Of a DNA stretch of 36,057 nt, positions 20,797-28,379 are shown piece after piece. Position numbers and translations under genes: made by a program. The stretch's first letter is position 1, and every line of letters begins with the position of its first letter. The notes below the pieces were generated by a model, which did no database searches, was not told where the DNA came from, and saw only the letters and a program-made list of their open reading frames with translations. Source of the stretch: Pseudomonadota bacterium (lineage in GTDB: Bacteria > Pseudomonadota > Gammaproteobacteria > Burkholderiales > Thiobacillaceae); assembly GCA_021802945.1 (NCBI GenBank), contig JAJZRE010000027.1:1-36057 (forward strand). Reading direction: 5' to 3'.

Positions 20797-23114
20797 TGCT
20801 GCATCGGCTTCTCGCCCTGGCTTTTCTATCGACCGCAGCGCTGCCGGCAGCAGCGCAGACCGTTCCCGACGCCGGCCTGCGCGCCGAGATGCGGGGCCAG
20901 TGGGCCGACGCGGAGAAAATCTACCGGCGGGCGCTGGAAACCAATCCGGCGCAGGCGAATCTGTGGGAACGCATCGCCGACATTCGCGCCACGCAGCTGA
21001 AGAACCCCGCAGGCGCCGCCGACGCCCTGCGCGAGGCGGTGAAATACGCACCAACCGATGCCCGCCTGTATTACAAGCTGTCGCAGGCCCTGGCGGCGGC
21101 GCAGCAAGGGCCGGCTGCACTCAGCGCAATCAACAGCGCGGTCGAACTCGCATCCGGCAATCGGACGTATCTGCTCGCGCGCGGCGAAATCGCCCTGTGG
21201 GTCGGCCGCTACCCCGTGGCGATCGACAGCTTCGGCCGCGTCCTGATTGCCGCGCCGCGGGATGCCGACGCCCTGCTCGGCTTCGCCCGCGCCGCCGCGC
21301 GCAGCGGCAGGAAGGCGTCTGCCGCGTCCCGCTACCGCGACTATCTGGAACAGCATCCGCAGGACAAGGTCGCCATGCTTGAATACATGGAACTGGAAGC
21401 CGAGCGCGGCAACACCCAGGCGGTGCAGGAATACGACGCGCTGTATCGCCAGCGTTTCGGCACCAGCAAGGAATACTGGCTGCGCATGGCCGACATCTAT
21501 GCGCTCGGCAACAACGCCCTGGCCTCGTCGGCAGCCCTCAAGGAAGCCAGCCGCCTCGCTCCTCTGGACCACGCGCTGCTCTACCGCCTGGCGCAGAGCT
21601 ACCCGAGCGAAAAGGAGGCCAAGGATGCGGCCGCCGCCATCGAACGCGCGGTCAAACTGGATCCGAAGAACCCGGAATACCTGCGCACCCGCGCCGATCT
21701 CGCCGCCTGGCGCGGCGACTACGATACGGCGCTGGACAGCCACCGCCGCATTCTCGCCATCGCGCCGGACGACCCCGGCGCACGCCTCGGCATCGCCCGC
21801 GTGCAGTACTGGCGCAGCCAGCTGGACGAATCGGCGCGCGCCTATCGCGACTATCTGGCCCGGCAGCCCGGTGTGGCGACGGCTTGGATGGAATACATCG
21901 TCGTCGTCACCGAACTCGGCGACTACGCACGCGCGATGGAACTGCTGGAAGACTATCGCGAGAAATTTGGCGACAACGTCGCCTACCGCAAGCAGAAGGC
22001 ACGCGTGCTGGCGTGGGCCGACCGGCCGACGCGCGCGCTCGGCCTCGTCGACGAACTCGCGCCGACGCTGCGCGACGACTACGAACTGGGCTACACCCGC
22101 ACGATCGCCCTGCACTACGCGCACCGTCCGCGCGAGGCGCTGGCAAGCCTCGCCGACGTCGCGCTGCTGCGCCCGGACAGCAAGGAAACCGCCGACCTGA
22201 CCCGCTTCATTTACACGCCGCTGCGGTCCAATGCCACCTTCGATCTTGGCTACGAGAGCGCCTCCGACGACATCACCCTCCGCCATGCCGGCCTGCGCGG
22301 CGAATACGTGATCAATCCCGAGACGCGCCTGTTCGGCGGCACCGACCGGCGGGCGATCCACGCCAAGGCCGGCAGCGCCTACGTCAAACCGGACGGCGGC
22401 ACGTCCATCGGCTACAACCGCGCCTGGCTCGGCATCCGGCATCGCACGTCGCCCCGGTTGTCGCTCGACGGGCAAATCGGCGGCGGCACAGCGGAAGGCG
22501 ACGGCCGCTTCCTCTACGAGGTGGGCGCCGACATGCAGCCGAGCGACGAACTGGCCCTGCGCCTGTCTCGCCGGCAGGACCTGTTTGCCGTATCGCCGCG
22601 TGCCGCCAGGCTCGGCATCGAGCGCCGCGCCAACACCCTCGACGCGACCTGGACCCCCGACCTGCGCTGGACCCTGGCCAGCCGCGCCGGCTATGACACC
22701 TTCTCCGACGGCAACGACCGCTGGGAAGCCGAACTCGCGCCGCGCCGCGCCTTCCTGCGCACCCAGCGCCTCAATCTCGACCTCGGCGTAAGCGGGCGCT
22801 GGTTCGGCTACGACCGGGATCCTGGCAACGGCTACTACGCGCCGTCGCTCTACCAGCGCTACGCGGTGACCGCCTTCACCTACTGGAAAATCAGCGACGA
22901 CGACGGCGTGAGCGTGGCCTTCAGCTACGGCCCCCACAAGGACAACACCATGTCGGGCTTCCGCGCCGGCGGCGACATCGTGGCCGAGGGCTTCTTCGGC
23001 ATCTATCGCGACTGGTTCCTCGACGTCAAGGCCGGCCTCTCCAACTACGGCGGCGGCACGACGGCAGGGTACCGTTCGCACATGGTCGAGCTCAGCCTGA
23101 CGCGCCGCTTCTGA
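20793..23114 (+). CDS. TPR/beta-barrel polysaccharide export protein
   Basis: A 773-residue protein with a signal peptide (LLALAFLSTAALPAAAQ, cleavage near 20). About 430 residues of tetratricopeptide-like helical repeats follow (for example WADAEKIYRRALETNPAQANLW and YDTALDSHRRILAIAPDDPGARL). The C-terminal part, from about 475, has alternating polar/hydrophobic strands and ends in the outer-membrane-type LSLTRRF. Periplasmic TPR plus outer-membrane barrel is the layout of PgaA, the poly-N-acetylglucosamine export porin, and a similar export role is inferred. The start MMLHRLL overlaps the glycosyltransferase stop; the open frame extending further upstream is a shadow of that gene. The deacetylase begins 40 bp downstream. 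Confidence 0.8.
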   Translation: MMLHRLLALAFLSTAALPAAAQTVPDAGLRAEMRGQWADAEKIYRRALETNPAQANLWERIADIRATQLKNPAGAADALREAVKYAPTDARLYYKLSQALAAAQQGPAALSAINSAVELASGNRTYLLARGEIALWVGRYPVAIDSFGRVLIAAPRDADALLGFARAAARSGRKASAASRYRDYLEQHPQDKVAMLEYMELEAERGNTQAVQEYDALYRQRFGTSKEYWLRMADIYALGNNALASSAALKEASRLAPLDHALLYRLAQSYPSEKEAKDAAAAIERAVKLDPKNPEYLRTRADLAAWRGDYDTALDSHRRILAIAPDDPGARLGIARVQYWRSQLDESARAYRDYLARQPGVATAWMEYIVVVTELGDYARAMELLEDYREKFGDNVAYRKQKARVLAWADRPTRALGLVDELAPTLRDDYELGYTRTIALHYAHRPREALASLADVALLRPDSKETADLTRFIYTPLRSNATFDLGYESASDDITLRHAGLRGEYVINPETRLFGGTDRRAIHAKAGSAYVKPDGGTSIGYNRAWLGIRHRTSPRLSLDGQIGGGTAEGDGRFLYEVGADMQPSDELALRLSRRQDLFAVSPRAARLGIERRANTLDATWTPDLRWTLASRAGYDTFSDGNDRWEAELAPRRAFLRTQRLNLDLGVSGRWFGYDRDPGNGYYAPSLYQRYAVTAFTYWKISDDDGVSVAFSYGPHKDNTMSGFRAGGDIVAEGFFGIYRDWFLDVKAGLSNYGGGTTAGYRSHMVELSLTRRF

Positions 23115-23154
23115 GCATTTCTCCTCGGCAGGGCGGCACGCACCTGGGGGCAAC

Positions 23155-24099
23155 ATGACACGCAGGCTCCTGCTCCTTTTCTTCCTGCTCCCGTTCGCTG
23201 CCGTGGCCACGCCGGCGCCCACCGTCGCGATCACCTTCGACGACCTGCCTTTTGCCGCGGTGCCGGCCGAAGACGACGCGCAGCTTGAAGCCATGACCGC
23301 CCGGCTGCTGCACAGCCTGCAGGCCGAACAGGTGCCCGCGGTGGGTTTCGTCAACGAAGCCAAGCTGACCCGCGACGACACGCTCGATCCGCGGCGGGTC
23401 GGTCTGCTGCGCAGCTGGATCAGGGCCGGCTTCGAGCTCGGCAACCATACCTATTCCCATCCCTCGCTCAACCGCATCCCGCTCGACGCCTTCGAGGCCG
23501 ACCTGCTGCGGGGCGAAACCGTCACGCGCCCGCTCATGCAGAGTGAAGGCAAATCCCTGCGCTGGTTCCGCCATCCCTTCCTGCATCAGGGAGCGACGCC
23601 GGAAGTGCGCAGGGCATTCCAGGCGTTCCTGGCTGCCCATGCTTATGTCGTGGCCCCGGTGACCGTGAACAGCGCGGAATGGGTGTTTGCCGCCGCGTAT
23701 GCGCGGGCACTGGAGCAGGGCGACGAAGCGGCCGCACGCCGCATCGGCGCCGCCTACGTGCCCTACATGCAGACGGTGTTCGCGCAGGCCGAGCAACTGG
23801 CGCTCGACCTGTTCGGCCGCCCCATCGCCCACGTCCTGGTGCTCCATGCCAACGCGCTCAACGCGGACTATTTCGACGCGCTCGCCGCCATGCTCAGGCA
23901 ACGCGGCTACCGCTTCATTTCGCTGGACGAGGCGCTCAAGGACAGCGCCTACGCCTCGCCGCCGGGATCGAGCGGCGTCGAGGGCGAATCCTGGCTCGAG
24001 GGCTGGGCCCGCCAGGCCGGCCTGCGGCCCCCCCTGCCCCCGCCGGTGCCCGGCTTCGTCACGCGGTGGGCCGGCGCCGCCGCGCTGCGGGGATACTGA
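23155..24099 (+). CDS. Periplasmic polysaccharide deacetylase (CE4)
   Basis: A 314-residue exported protein with a hydrophobic signal peptide (RRLLLLFFLLPFAAVA). The NodB/CE4 core has the catalytic/metal Asp pair in ITFDDLP (D29, D30), metal histidines H98 and H102 in GNHTYSH, and the third motif WFRHPFLHQG with R139. It should remove acetyl groups from a polysaccharide in the periplasm, the job PgaB does for poly-N-acetylglucosamine. Unlike PgaB it has no C-terminal glycosidase domain, but a separate GH10 gene follows directly. The sequence after residue 270 is Pro-rich (PPLPPPVPG). GGGGG lies just before the ATG. Substrate is not determinable. Confidence 0.85.
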   Translation: MTRRLLLLFFLLPFAAVATPAPTVAITFDDLPFAAVPAEDDAQLEAMTARLLHSLQAEQVPAVGFVNEAKLTRDDTLDPRRVGLLRSWIRAGFELGNHTYSHPSLNRIPLDAFEADLLRGETVTRPLMQSEGKSLRWFRHPFLHQGATPEVRRAFQAFLAAHAYVVAPVTVNSAEWVFAAAYARALEQGDEAAARRIGAAYVPYMQTVFAQAEQLALDLFGRPIAHVLVLHANALNADYFDALAAMLRQRGYRFISLDEALKDSAYASPPGSSGVEGESWLEGWARQAGLRPPLPPPVPGFVTRWAGAAALRGY

Positions 24100-24100
24100 T

Positions 24101-25141
24101 TTGCGCCCGCGCGCCCTCGCCGCCGTTTTCGCGCTCACGCTCGCAACCACGCTGCCTGCCGGGGCGGCCGACACCTTGCGCGATCTCGCCCGGAAAGCCG
24201 ACCTGCATTTCGGCACCGCCGTCGACGTCGAGGCCCTGGATTCAGACCCGGCCTACGCCCGGCTGCTGGCGCGCGAGTTCAACCTGGTCACCCCGGAAAA
24301 CGCGCTGAAATTCTCCGTCGTGCAGCCCGAACGCGGCCGCTTCGATTTCACGCGGGCGGACGCCCTGGTCGCATTCGCCGAAGCGCATGCCATGCGGGTG
24401 AACGGCCACGTGCTGGTGTGGGACCAGCAGTTGCCGGACTGGCTGACGCAGGGCCACTTCAGCCCGGACGAACTCAGGGCCATCCTGCATGAACACATCC
24501 GGACGCTGGTGACGCGCTATCGCGGCCGCGTGGCCTCGTGGGACGTGGCGGCCGAGGCGGTGGGCGAAGACGGCAAGCCGCGCGACACCTTCTGGTCGCG
24601 CGGCATCGGTCCGGATTACCTGGCCCTGGCCTTCCGCTGGGCGCACGAGGCCGACCCGCAGGCGCGCCTGCGCTACAACGACTACGGCGGCGAGGGCGCC
24701 GGCGCCAAGTCGGACGGCATCTACACGCTCGTGGCCGACCTGCGCACGCGCCGCGTACCGATCGATGCCGTGGGTTTGCAGATGCACGTGAGCCTGAGCG
24801 ACGCGCCGCGTGCCGGGGACGTGCGCATCAACATGAAGCGCCTGGCCGCGCTCGGACTGCAGACCGACATCACCGAAATGGACGTGATGCTGCCCCTGCC
24901 GGCAAGCCGCGCGGCCCTCAGGAAACAGGCTGTGCTGTATGGCGGCATGCTGCAAGCCTGCCTGGCGGTGCCGCAGTGCCGCAGCGTCTCCACCTGGGGC
25001 GCGAGCGACCGCCATTCGTGGATACCGGCATTCTTCCCCGGCCAGGGCGCGGCCCTGCTGTTCGATGCGGACGGCCGAGCGAAACCCGCGTATTTCGGCG
25101 TCCGGCGGATTCTGCGCAGCGCGAAGGCAGGCAAGCATTGA
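24101..25141 (+). CDS. Divergent GH10 glycoside hydrolase
   Basis: A 346-residue secreted family 10 (endo-1,4-beta-xylanase-like) protein. The start is a TTG one base after the deacetylase stop, because only this gives a proper signal peptide (RPRALAAVFALTLATTLPAGAA) and has GGGGA eight bases upstream. Family blocks are TPENALKFSVVQPERG, the acid/base region WDVAAEA (E152), the nucleophile ITEMDV (E259), and WGASDRHSW. Several residues normally constant around the substrate are changed: Ala instead of Asn before E152, Asp108 where the WHSQ histidine is expected, and Gly after NDY (193-195). Both catalytic glutamates remain, so it is probably active on another sugar, perhaps the polymer of its own module. 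Confidence 0.82.
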   Translation: MRPRALAAVFALTLATTLPAGAADTLRDLARKADLHFGTAVDVEALDSDPAYARLLAREFNLVTPENALKFSVVQPERGRFDFTRADALVAFAEAHAMRVNGHVLVWDQQLPDWLTQGHFSPDELRAILHEHIRTLVTRYRGRVASWDVAAEAVGEDGKPRDTFWSRGIGPDYLALAFRWAHEADPQARLRYNDYGGEGAGAKSDGIYTLVADLRTRRVPIDAVGLQMHVSLSDAPRAGDVRINMKRLAALGLQTDITEMDVMLPLPASRAALRKQAVLYGGMLQACLAVPQCRSVSTWGASDRHSWIPAFFPGQGAALLFDADGRAKPAYFGVRRILRSAKAGKH

Positions 25142-25383
25142 CTACGCTTGCAAGCAGGGGCGCGTTTAGCGACACATAGCGTGGCTCATGCACCCAGCGT
25201 CAGCCCTGTCCGGCAATCAGACGTTTAGCCTACGCAGCGGAAGGCCGGATCATCGGCCGAAGCGGAGGCGCAAATCCCGGGCCGGGCGTCTGCGGAACCG
25301 GCGTGGTTCATCCACAATCCGGAACCATATACCATCCGCTTGCGTCTCCTGTTAATCAACATCCGTTGGAAAGGGGCACGTCC
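25142..25383. other. Intergenic gap, nothing identified
   Basis: This 242-bp gap lies between the GH10 gene and the transpeptidase gene. I see no open frame with coding character, no terminator with a T-run and no RNA gene. A short palindrome GCTTGCAAGC lies at the left end. A promoter for the downstream gene should lie here, but none was convincing. Confidence 0.4.
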
Positions 25384-26577
25384 ATGCCGCCCGGAGCTTC
25401 GTCACGCATCCGTTACGCCGCGCTGGCGGGCCTGGCCTTGCTCGCGGGTTGCCAGTCGCTCGGCAGACCGGAAGCGAATGCCGTGCCGGCCCTGGCAGCC
25501 CATGCGGCGCCGGCCTTGCCGAGGCCGGTCGCAATGCACGAATTCACCCTCGCCCCCGGGGACGATGTGGTCGGCAGCGTGCAGGTCGTCAGGGCGCGCG
25601 ATGAGGACACGCTGCCGGATATCGCGCGCCGTTTCAATGTCGGGTACGAGGAAGTTGTCGCCGCCAATCCCGGCGTTGATCCGTGGCTGCCCGGGACGGG
25701 CACCGAAGTCGTCATTCCCACCGCGTTTGTGCTGCCGGACGCGAAGCGGCAGGGCATCGTGATCAATCTGGCGGCGATGCGTCTGTTCTATTTTCCGAAA
25801 AACAAACCCGGCGAGCCGCAGAAGGTGATCACGCATCCCATCGGCATCGGCCGCGTCGGCTGGAGAACGCCGGAAGGCAGCACCAGAATCGTTTCCAAGA
25901 CAGCGGCCCCGACCTGGACGCCGACGCCGGCGATCCGCAGGGAGCATGCGGCCGATGGCGATCCGCTGCCCAAAGTGGTGCCACCGGGCCCGGACAACCC
26001 GATGGGCACGAATGCGCTCAGGCTGGGCTGGCCGGAGTACGCGATTCACGGCACCGACAAGCCGCCGAGCATCGGCCTGCGCGGCACGCATGGCTGCCTT
26101 CGGATGTACCCGGAGGATATCGTCGGCATGTACGACGCTGTGCCGGTGGGCACGCCGGTCACCGTCGTCAATCAACCGTTTCTGGTTGGCTGGCAGGGTG
26201 ACACGCTGGTGATGCAGACCTACCCGGTGCTCAAAGACGACAAGCGTAAACACCACCCGGACCAGCTCATCAACCTCGCGCGCAAGAAACCGGCGCAGGG
26301 CGGACACGGCGCGCGCGCGAATGTTGTCGTCAATGAGGCGCTGGTAACGGAAATCACGAAAAAACCGCGGGCCGTTGCCGTACCCATTTCAACCGCCAAT
26401 CTCACACTGGAGCAGTATCTGGCGGCAGCGCGGCGGGTCGAAAACGAATTGCCGTCGAACGCGACCTGGGATGGCGATACGGGCCGGCAACTCACGGCCG
26501 CTGACGGGATGAAGCAGGCCGAGGCGCCCAGAGATCCGAGCCGGCCCCCGGGCGGGCGCGACGGGAACGTGCGCTAG
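25384..26577 (+). CDS. L,D-transpeptidase lipoprotein
   Basis: A YkuD-family L,D-transpeptidase, which forms 3-3 peptidoglycan cross-links or attaches proteins to the wall. The 397-residue protein has a lipoprotein signal with lipobox LLAGC (Cys23), so it is probably anchored in a membrane. A LysM-like peptidoglycan-binding segment (DTLPDIARRFNVGYEEVVAANPG) follows. The catalytic motif is in YAIHGTDKPPSIGLRGTHGCLRM, with nucleophile C238. It resembles the ErfK/YbiS group. The ATG at 25384 was chosen over an in-frame one at 25303 because it has GGAAAGGGG upstream and begins directly with the lipoprotein signal. The C-terminal about 100 residues are low-complexity and of unknown role. Confidence 0.9.
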   Translation: MPPGASSRIRYAALAGLALLAGCQSLGRPEANAVPALAAHAAPALPRPVAMHEFTLAPGDDVVGSVQVVRARDEDTLPDIARRFNVGYEEVVAANPGVDPWLPGTGTEVVIPTAFVLPDAKRQGIVINLAAMRLFYFPKNKPGEPQKVITHPIGIGRVGWRTPEGSTRIVSKTAAPTWTPTPAIRREHAADGDPLPKVVPPGPDNPMGTNALRLGWPEYAIHGTDKPPSIGLRGTHGCLRMYPEDIVGMYDAVPVGTPVTVVNQPFLVGWQGDTLVMQTYPVLKDDKRKHHPDQLINLARKKPAQGGHGARANVVVNEALVTEITKKPRAVAVPISTANLTLEQYLAAARRVENELPSNATWDGDTGRQLTAADGMKQAEAPRDPSRPPGGRDGNVR

Positions 26578-26675
26578 CCTGAGCCCCTTCTACAAAGGAC
26601 TGCTTTTCAATTCGCTGAAAGCCGCGTCATTACGTTGGGTCATCACAAATTGTAGAGGCCGCTTGAACAAGGAAT

Positions 26676-26700
26676 TTTCAAACCCCAAAGAGCTTTGAAA
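26676..26700. promoter_or_regulatory. Operator-like dyad 1 upstream of fic
   Basis: TTTCAAA-N11-TTTGAAA is a perfect 7-bp dyad. It is identical in arms and spacer length to a second copy 41 bp downstream, placing both on nearly the same face of the helix. It lies just upstream of the -35 hexamer of the fic promoter. Confidence 0.6.
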
Positions 26701-26704
26701 AAAA

Positions 26705-26732
26705 TTGACCAATTTATTTCAAAGCCTACAAT
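26705..26732 (+). promoter_or_regulatory. Sigma-70-type promoter of fic
   Basis: TTGACC at 26705-26710 and TACAAT at 26727-26732 are spaced by 16 bp. The -10 box sits in the middle of operator-like dyad 2. Predicted start is near 26739, about 30 nt before the ATG. Confidence 0.6.
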
Positions 26733-26741
26733 GGTTTGAAA
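26717..26741. promoter_or_regulatory. Operator-like dyad 2 over fic -10 box
   Basis: Second copy of TTTCAAA-N11-TTTGAAA. Its spacer contains the -10 hexamer, so a protein bound here should block transcription. Paired with dyad 1 it suggests cooperative repression. Confidence 0.6.
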
Positions 26742-26768
26742 ATATTTTTCGCGCTCGCCTCTAATCCA

Positions 26769-27917
26769 ATGAATCGAAAAGACTTTGCTGACACGGCAAG
26801 CGGCCGGCTGGTAGATACCCCTCAGGGCTACCTGGCTTTTGTGCCGAACCCTTTGCCACCGCCGATCAACTTCGATATGCCGCTCGCCCTGGCGCTCTCA
26901 AAAGCCGACTCGGCACTCTCGGAACTATCAGGCCTTGGTGGCCAATTACCGAACCCACACCTGTTAATTTCGCCCTACATCAAGCGGGAGGCAGTTCTAT
27001 CGTCCCGCATCGAAGGCACAAAGGCCAGCCTTTCCGACCTGCTGATCGATGAGATTGAGGACGGCCAGGCAAGAGCGCCCAGCGACGACGTCAAGGAAGT
27101 TCGCAACTACGTCCGAGCATTGGAGTTTGGCGTCCAGCGATTGCAAACACTACCGCTCTCGCTCAGGCTCATCCGGGAAATTCACGCCGAACTCATGGAA
27201 GGCGTCCGGGGAGAAAAAGCGACCCCAGGCGAATTCCGACGATCACAGAACTGGATCGGTCCGGCCGGGAGCACACCGATGACTGCGGCATTTGTCCCGC
27301 CGCCGGTTGAAGTGCTGATGGACTGCCTGGGGGACTGGGAAAATTTTCTGCACTCACAAGACGTGGTACCCGACCTCATCCAGTGCGCGATGATGCACGT
27401 CCAGTTTGAAACCATCCACCCTTTTCTCGATGGGAATGGACGTGTCGGGCGTCTGCTGATTACCTTCTTCCTCATGCAGAGAGGGCGATTGTCAGAGCCC
27501 TTGCTTTATCTATCCGCGTTCATCGACGCACACAAAGGGGACTATTACGATCTGTTGCAGCGCGTACGGACACACGGCGACTGGGTACCATGGATACGAT
27601 TTTTTCTCCAGGGCGTGACAGAGATTGCCACCGAGGCCGGACAGCAATCGAAGGAACTACACCGCCTGCGGGAGCAGTACCGAAGCCAATTACGAGACAA
27701 GCCCAATGCCCTTGGCCTGATCGACGAACTGTTCGTCAATCCGTACATGACCATTGGCCGCGGAGCCAAGTTGCTCAACAAGACCCATCCCACAGCAAGA
27801 GCCGCCATCAGCGTGCTTGAGGAAAAAAACATCCTCAAGGAAATCAGCGGACGGCAGTGGGGACGTTTTTATGTTTGTGCTCCAGTCTTGGATGCGCTTG
27901 AGAAGCCATTCCACTAA
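26769..27917 (+). CDS. Fic-domain AMP-transferase-like protein
   Basis: A Fic protein, 382 residues, of the family that usually transfers AMP from ATP to a target protein. It has the complete core motif HPFLDGNGRVGR and an N-terminal inhibitory motif SSRIEG that fits (S/T)xxxE(G/N), so it should be self-inhibited (class II layout). The C-terminal about 60 residues (TIGRGAKLLNKTHPTARAAISVLEEKNILKEI) look like a winged helix, hence DNA binding. ATG at 26769 gives MNRKDFADTASGRLV, a typical family start; a TTG 33 bp upstream overlaps the operator and was rejected. No Shine-Dalgarno is evident. Base composition is visibly less GC-rich than the flanking genes, which suggests acquisition. No antitoxin gene is adjacent; the target is unknown. 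Confidence 0.88.
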   Translation: MNRKDFADTASGRLVDTPQGYLAFVPNPLPPPINFDMPLALALSKADSALSELSGLGGQLPNPHLLISPYIKREAVLSSRIEGTKASLSDLLIDEIEDGQARAPSDDVKEVRNYVRALEFGVQRLQTLPLSLRLIREIHAELMEGVRGEKATPGEFRRSQNWIGPAGSTPMTAAFVPPPVEVLMDCLGDWENFLHSQDVVPDLIQCAMMHVQFETIHPFLDGNGRVGRLLITFFLMQRGRLSEPLLYLSAFIDAHKGDYYDLLQRVRTHGDWVPWIRFFLQGVTEIATEAGQQSKELHRLREQYRSQLRDKPNALGLIDELFVNPYMTIGRGAKLLNKTHPTARAAISVLEEKNILKEISGRQWGRFYVCAPVLDALEKPFH

Positions 27918-28037
27918 GACGGTCAGCCCATACTACACACGGAAGCGGACGGGCGAACCGTCAAGCCAGTGGGTACGAAGAATGAAAAATTGTAGAAGTC
28001 CGGGGGCTGGAAACAAGCACTAAACCCGCGTAATTAC

Positions 28038-28124
28038 TGGTGCCGGGAGGGGGACTCGAACCCCCACAGTGTTACCACCGGCGGATTTTGAATCCGCTGC
28101 GTCTACCGATTCCGCCATCCCGGC
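28038..28124 (-). tRNA. tRNA-Leu (anticodon CAA)
   Basis: On the minus strand an 84-nt cloverleaf folds with acceptor arms GCCGGGA/TCCCGGC. The D arm contains CGGTAGAC, the anticodon stem is GCGGA/TCCGC with loop TTCAAAA (anticodon CAA), the long variable arm is that of class II tRNAs, and GGTTCGAGTCC is the T loop. The 3' CCA is encoded (28038-28040). It reads UUG codons. Confidence 0.97.
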
Positions 28125-28164
28125 AAAAGGCCGGACGCGAACGCGCCCGGCACGGAAGCCGGGC

Positions 28165-28194
28165 ATTATCGCCGAACCGCGCCAAACATGGCAA
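28165..28194 (-). promoter_or_regulatory. Promoter of tRNA-Leu
   Basis: The minus strand shows TTGCCA (28194-28189), an 18-bp spacer and GATAAT (28170-28165), followed by a GC-rich stretch typical of stable-RNA promoters. The predicted start near 28158 is about 34 nt before the mature tRNA. Confidence 0.55.
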
Positions 28195-28242
28195 GGCAGC
28201 CAGTTTAACCACACACGCAGCGATACAAAACAGCAACACATA

Positions 28243-28343
28243 GTAAAAAGACCCGAGGCACGCCTCGGGTCTTCTGGATTCGGTTCATCCCTTTCGGGAT
28301 AACCTTATTGCAGCAACGGCTCTCACCCCGGAAAGCTACAACT
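28243..28343 (-). ncRNA. tracrRNA of the type II-C system
   Basis: A roughly 100-nt RNA read away from cas9. Its 5' part (28341-28320) is complementary over 22 nt without mismatch to the CRISPR repeat RNA. A bulge and a second short paired segment (GCTGCAATAAGG) follow, as in the Neisseria tracrRNA. Next comes the hairpin GGUU-AUCCC-GAAA-GGGAU-GAACC, the counterpart of the Neisseria GGC..GUCUGAAAAGAU..GCC stem. The RNA ends in a strong intrinsic terminator. It pairs with crRNA to load Cas9. Ends are predicted from the promoter and terminator, not measured. Confidence 0.9.
28244..28272 (-). terminator. Intrinsic terminator of tracrRNA
   Basis: Minus strand AGACCCGAGG-CGTG-CCTCGGGTCT forms a perfect 10-bp GC-rich stem with a 4-nt loop, followed immediately by further T residues. 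It ends tracrRNA before the tRNA-Leu promoter and supplies the final tracrRNA hairpin that Cas9 usually binds. Confidence 0.9.
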
Positions 28344-28349
28344 GCGAAC

Positions 28350-28379
28350 AATATACAAGGAGGATACGGTGGAAAGCAA
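28350..28379 (-). promoter_or_regulatory. tracrRNA promoter overlapping cas9 start
   Basis: On the minus strand TTGCTT (28379-28374) and TATATT (28355-28350) are 18 bp apart. The predicted start at 28343/28342 is exactly the first base of the anti-repeat. The -35 element lies inside the first cas9 codons and the spacer covers the cas9 ribosome site. Confidence 0.55.

Noticed and set aside
26736-26768. TTG start giving the Fic protein an 11-residue extension
   Set aside because: The TTG lies inside operator dyad 2 and upstream of or at the predicted transcription start; the ATG at 26769 gives the usual family N-terminus.
26647-27996. AAATTGTAGA occurring on both sides of the fic gene as possible attachment repeats
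   Set aside because: Only 10 bp match and no integrase or other boundary mark accompanies them; chance is sufficient explanation.
28316-28342. The anti-repeat as a stray degenerate CRISPR repeat
   Set aside because: It is followed by the conserved tracrRNA hairpin and an intrinsic terminator, preceded by a promoter, and placed beside cas9 as tracrRNA genes often are.
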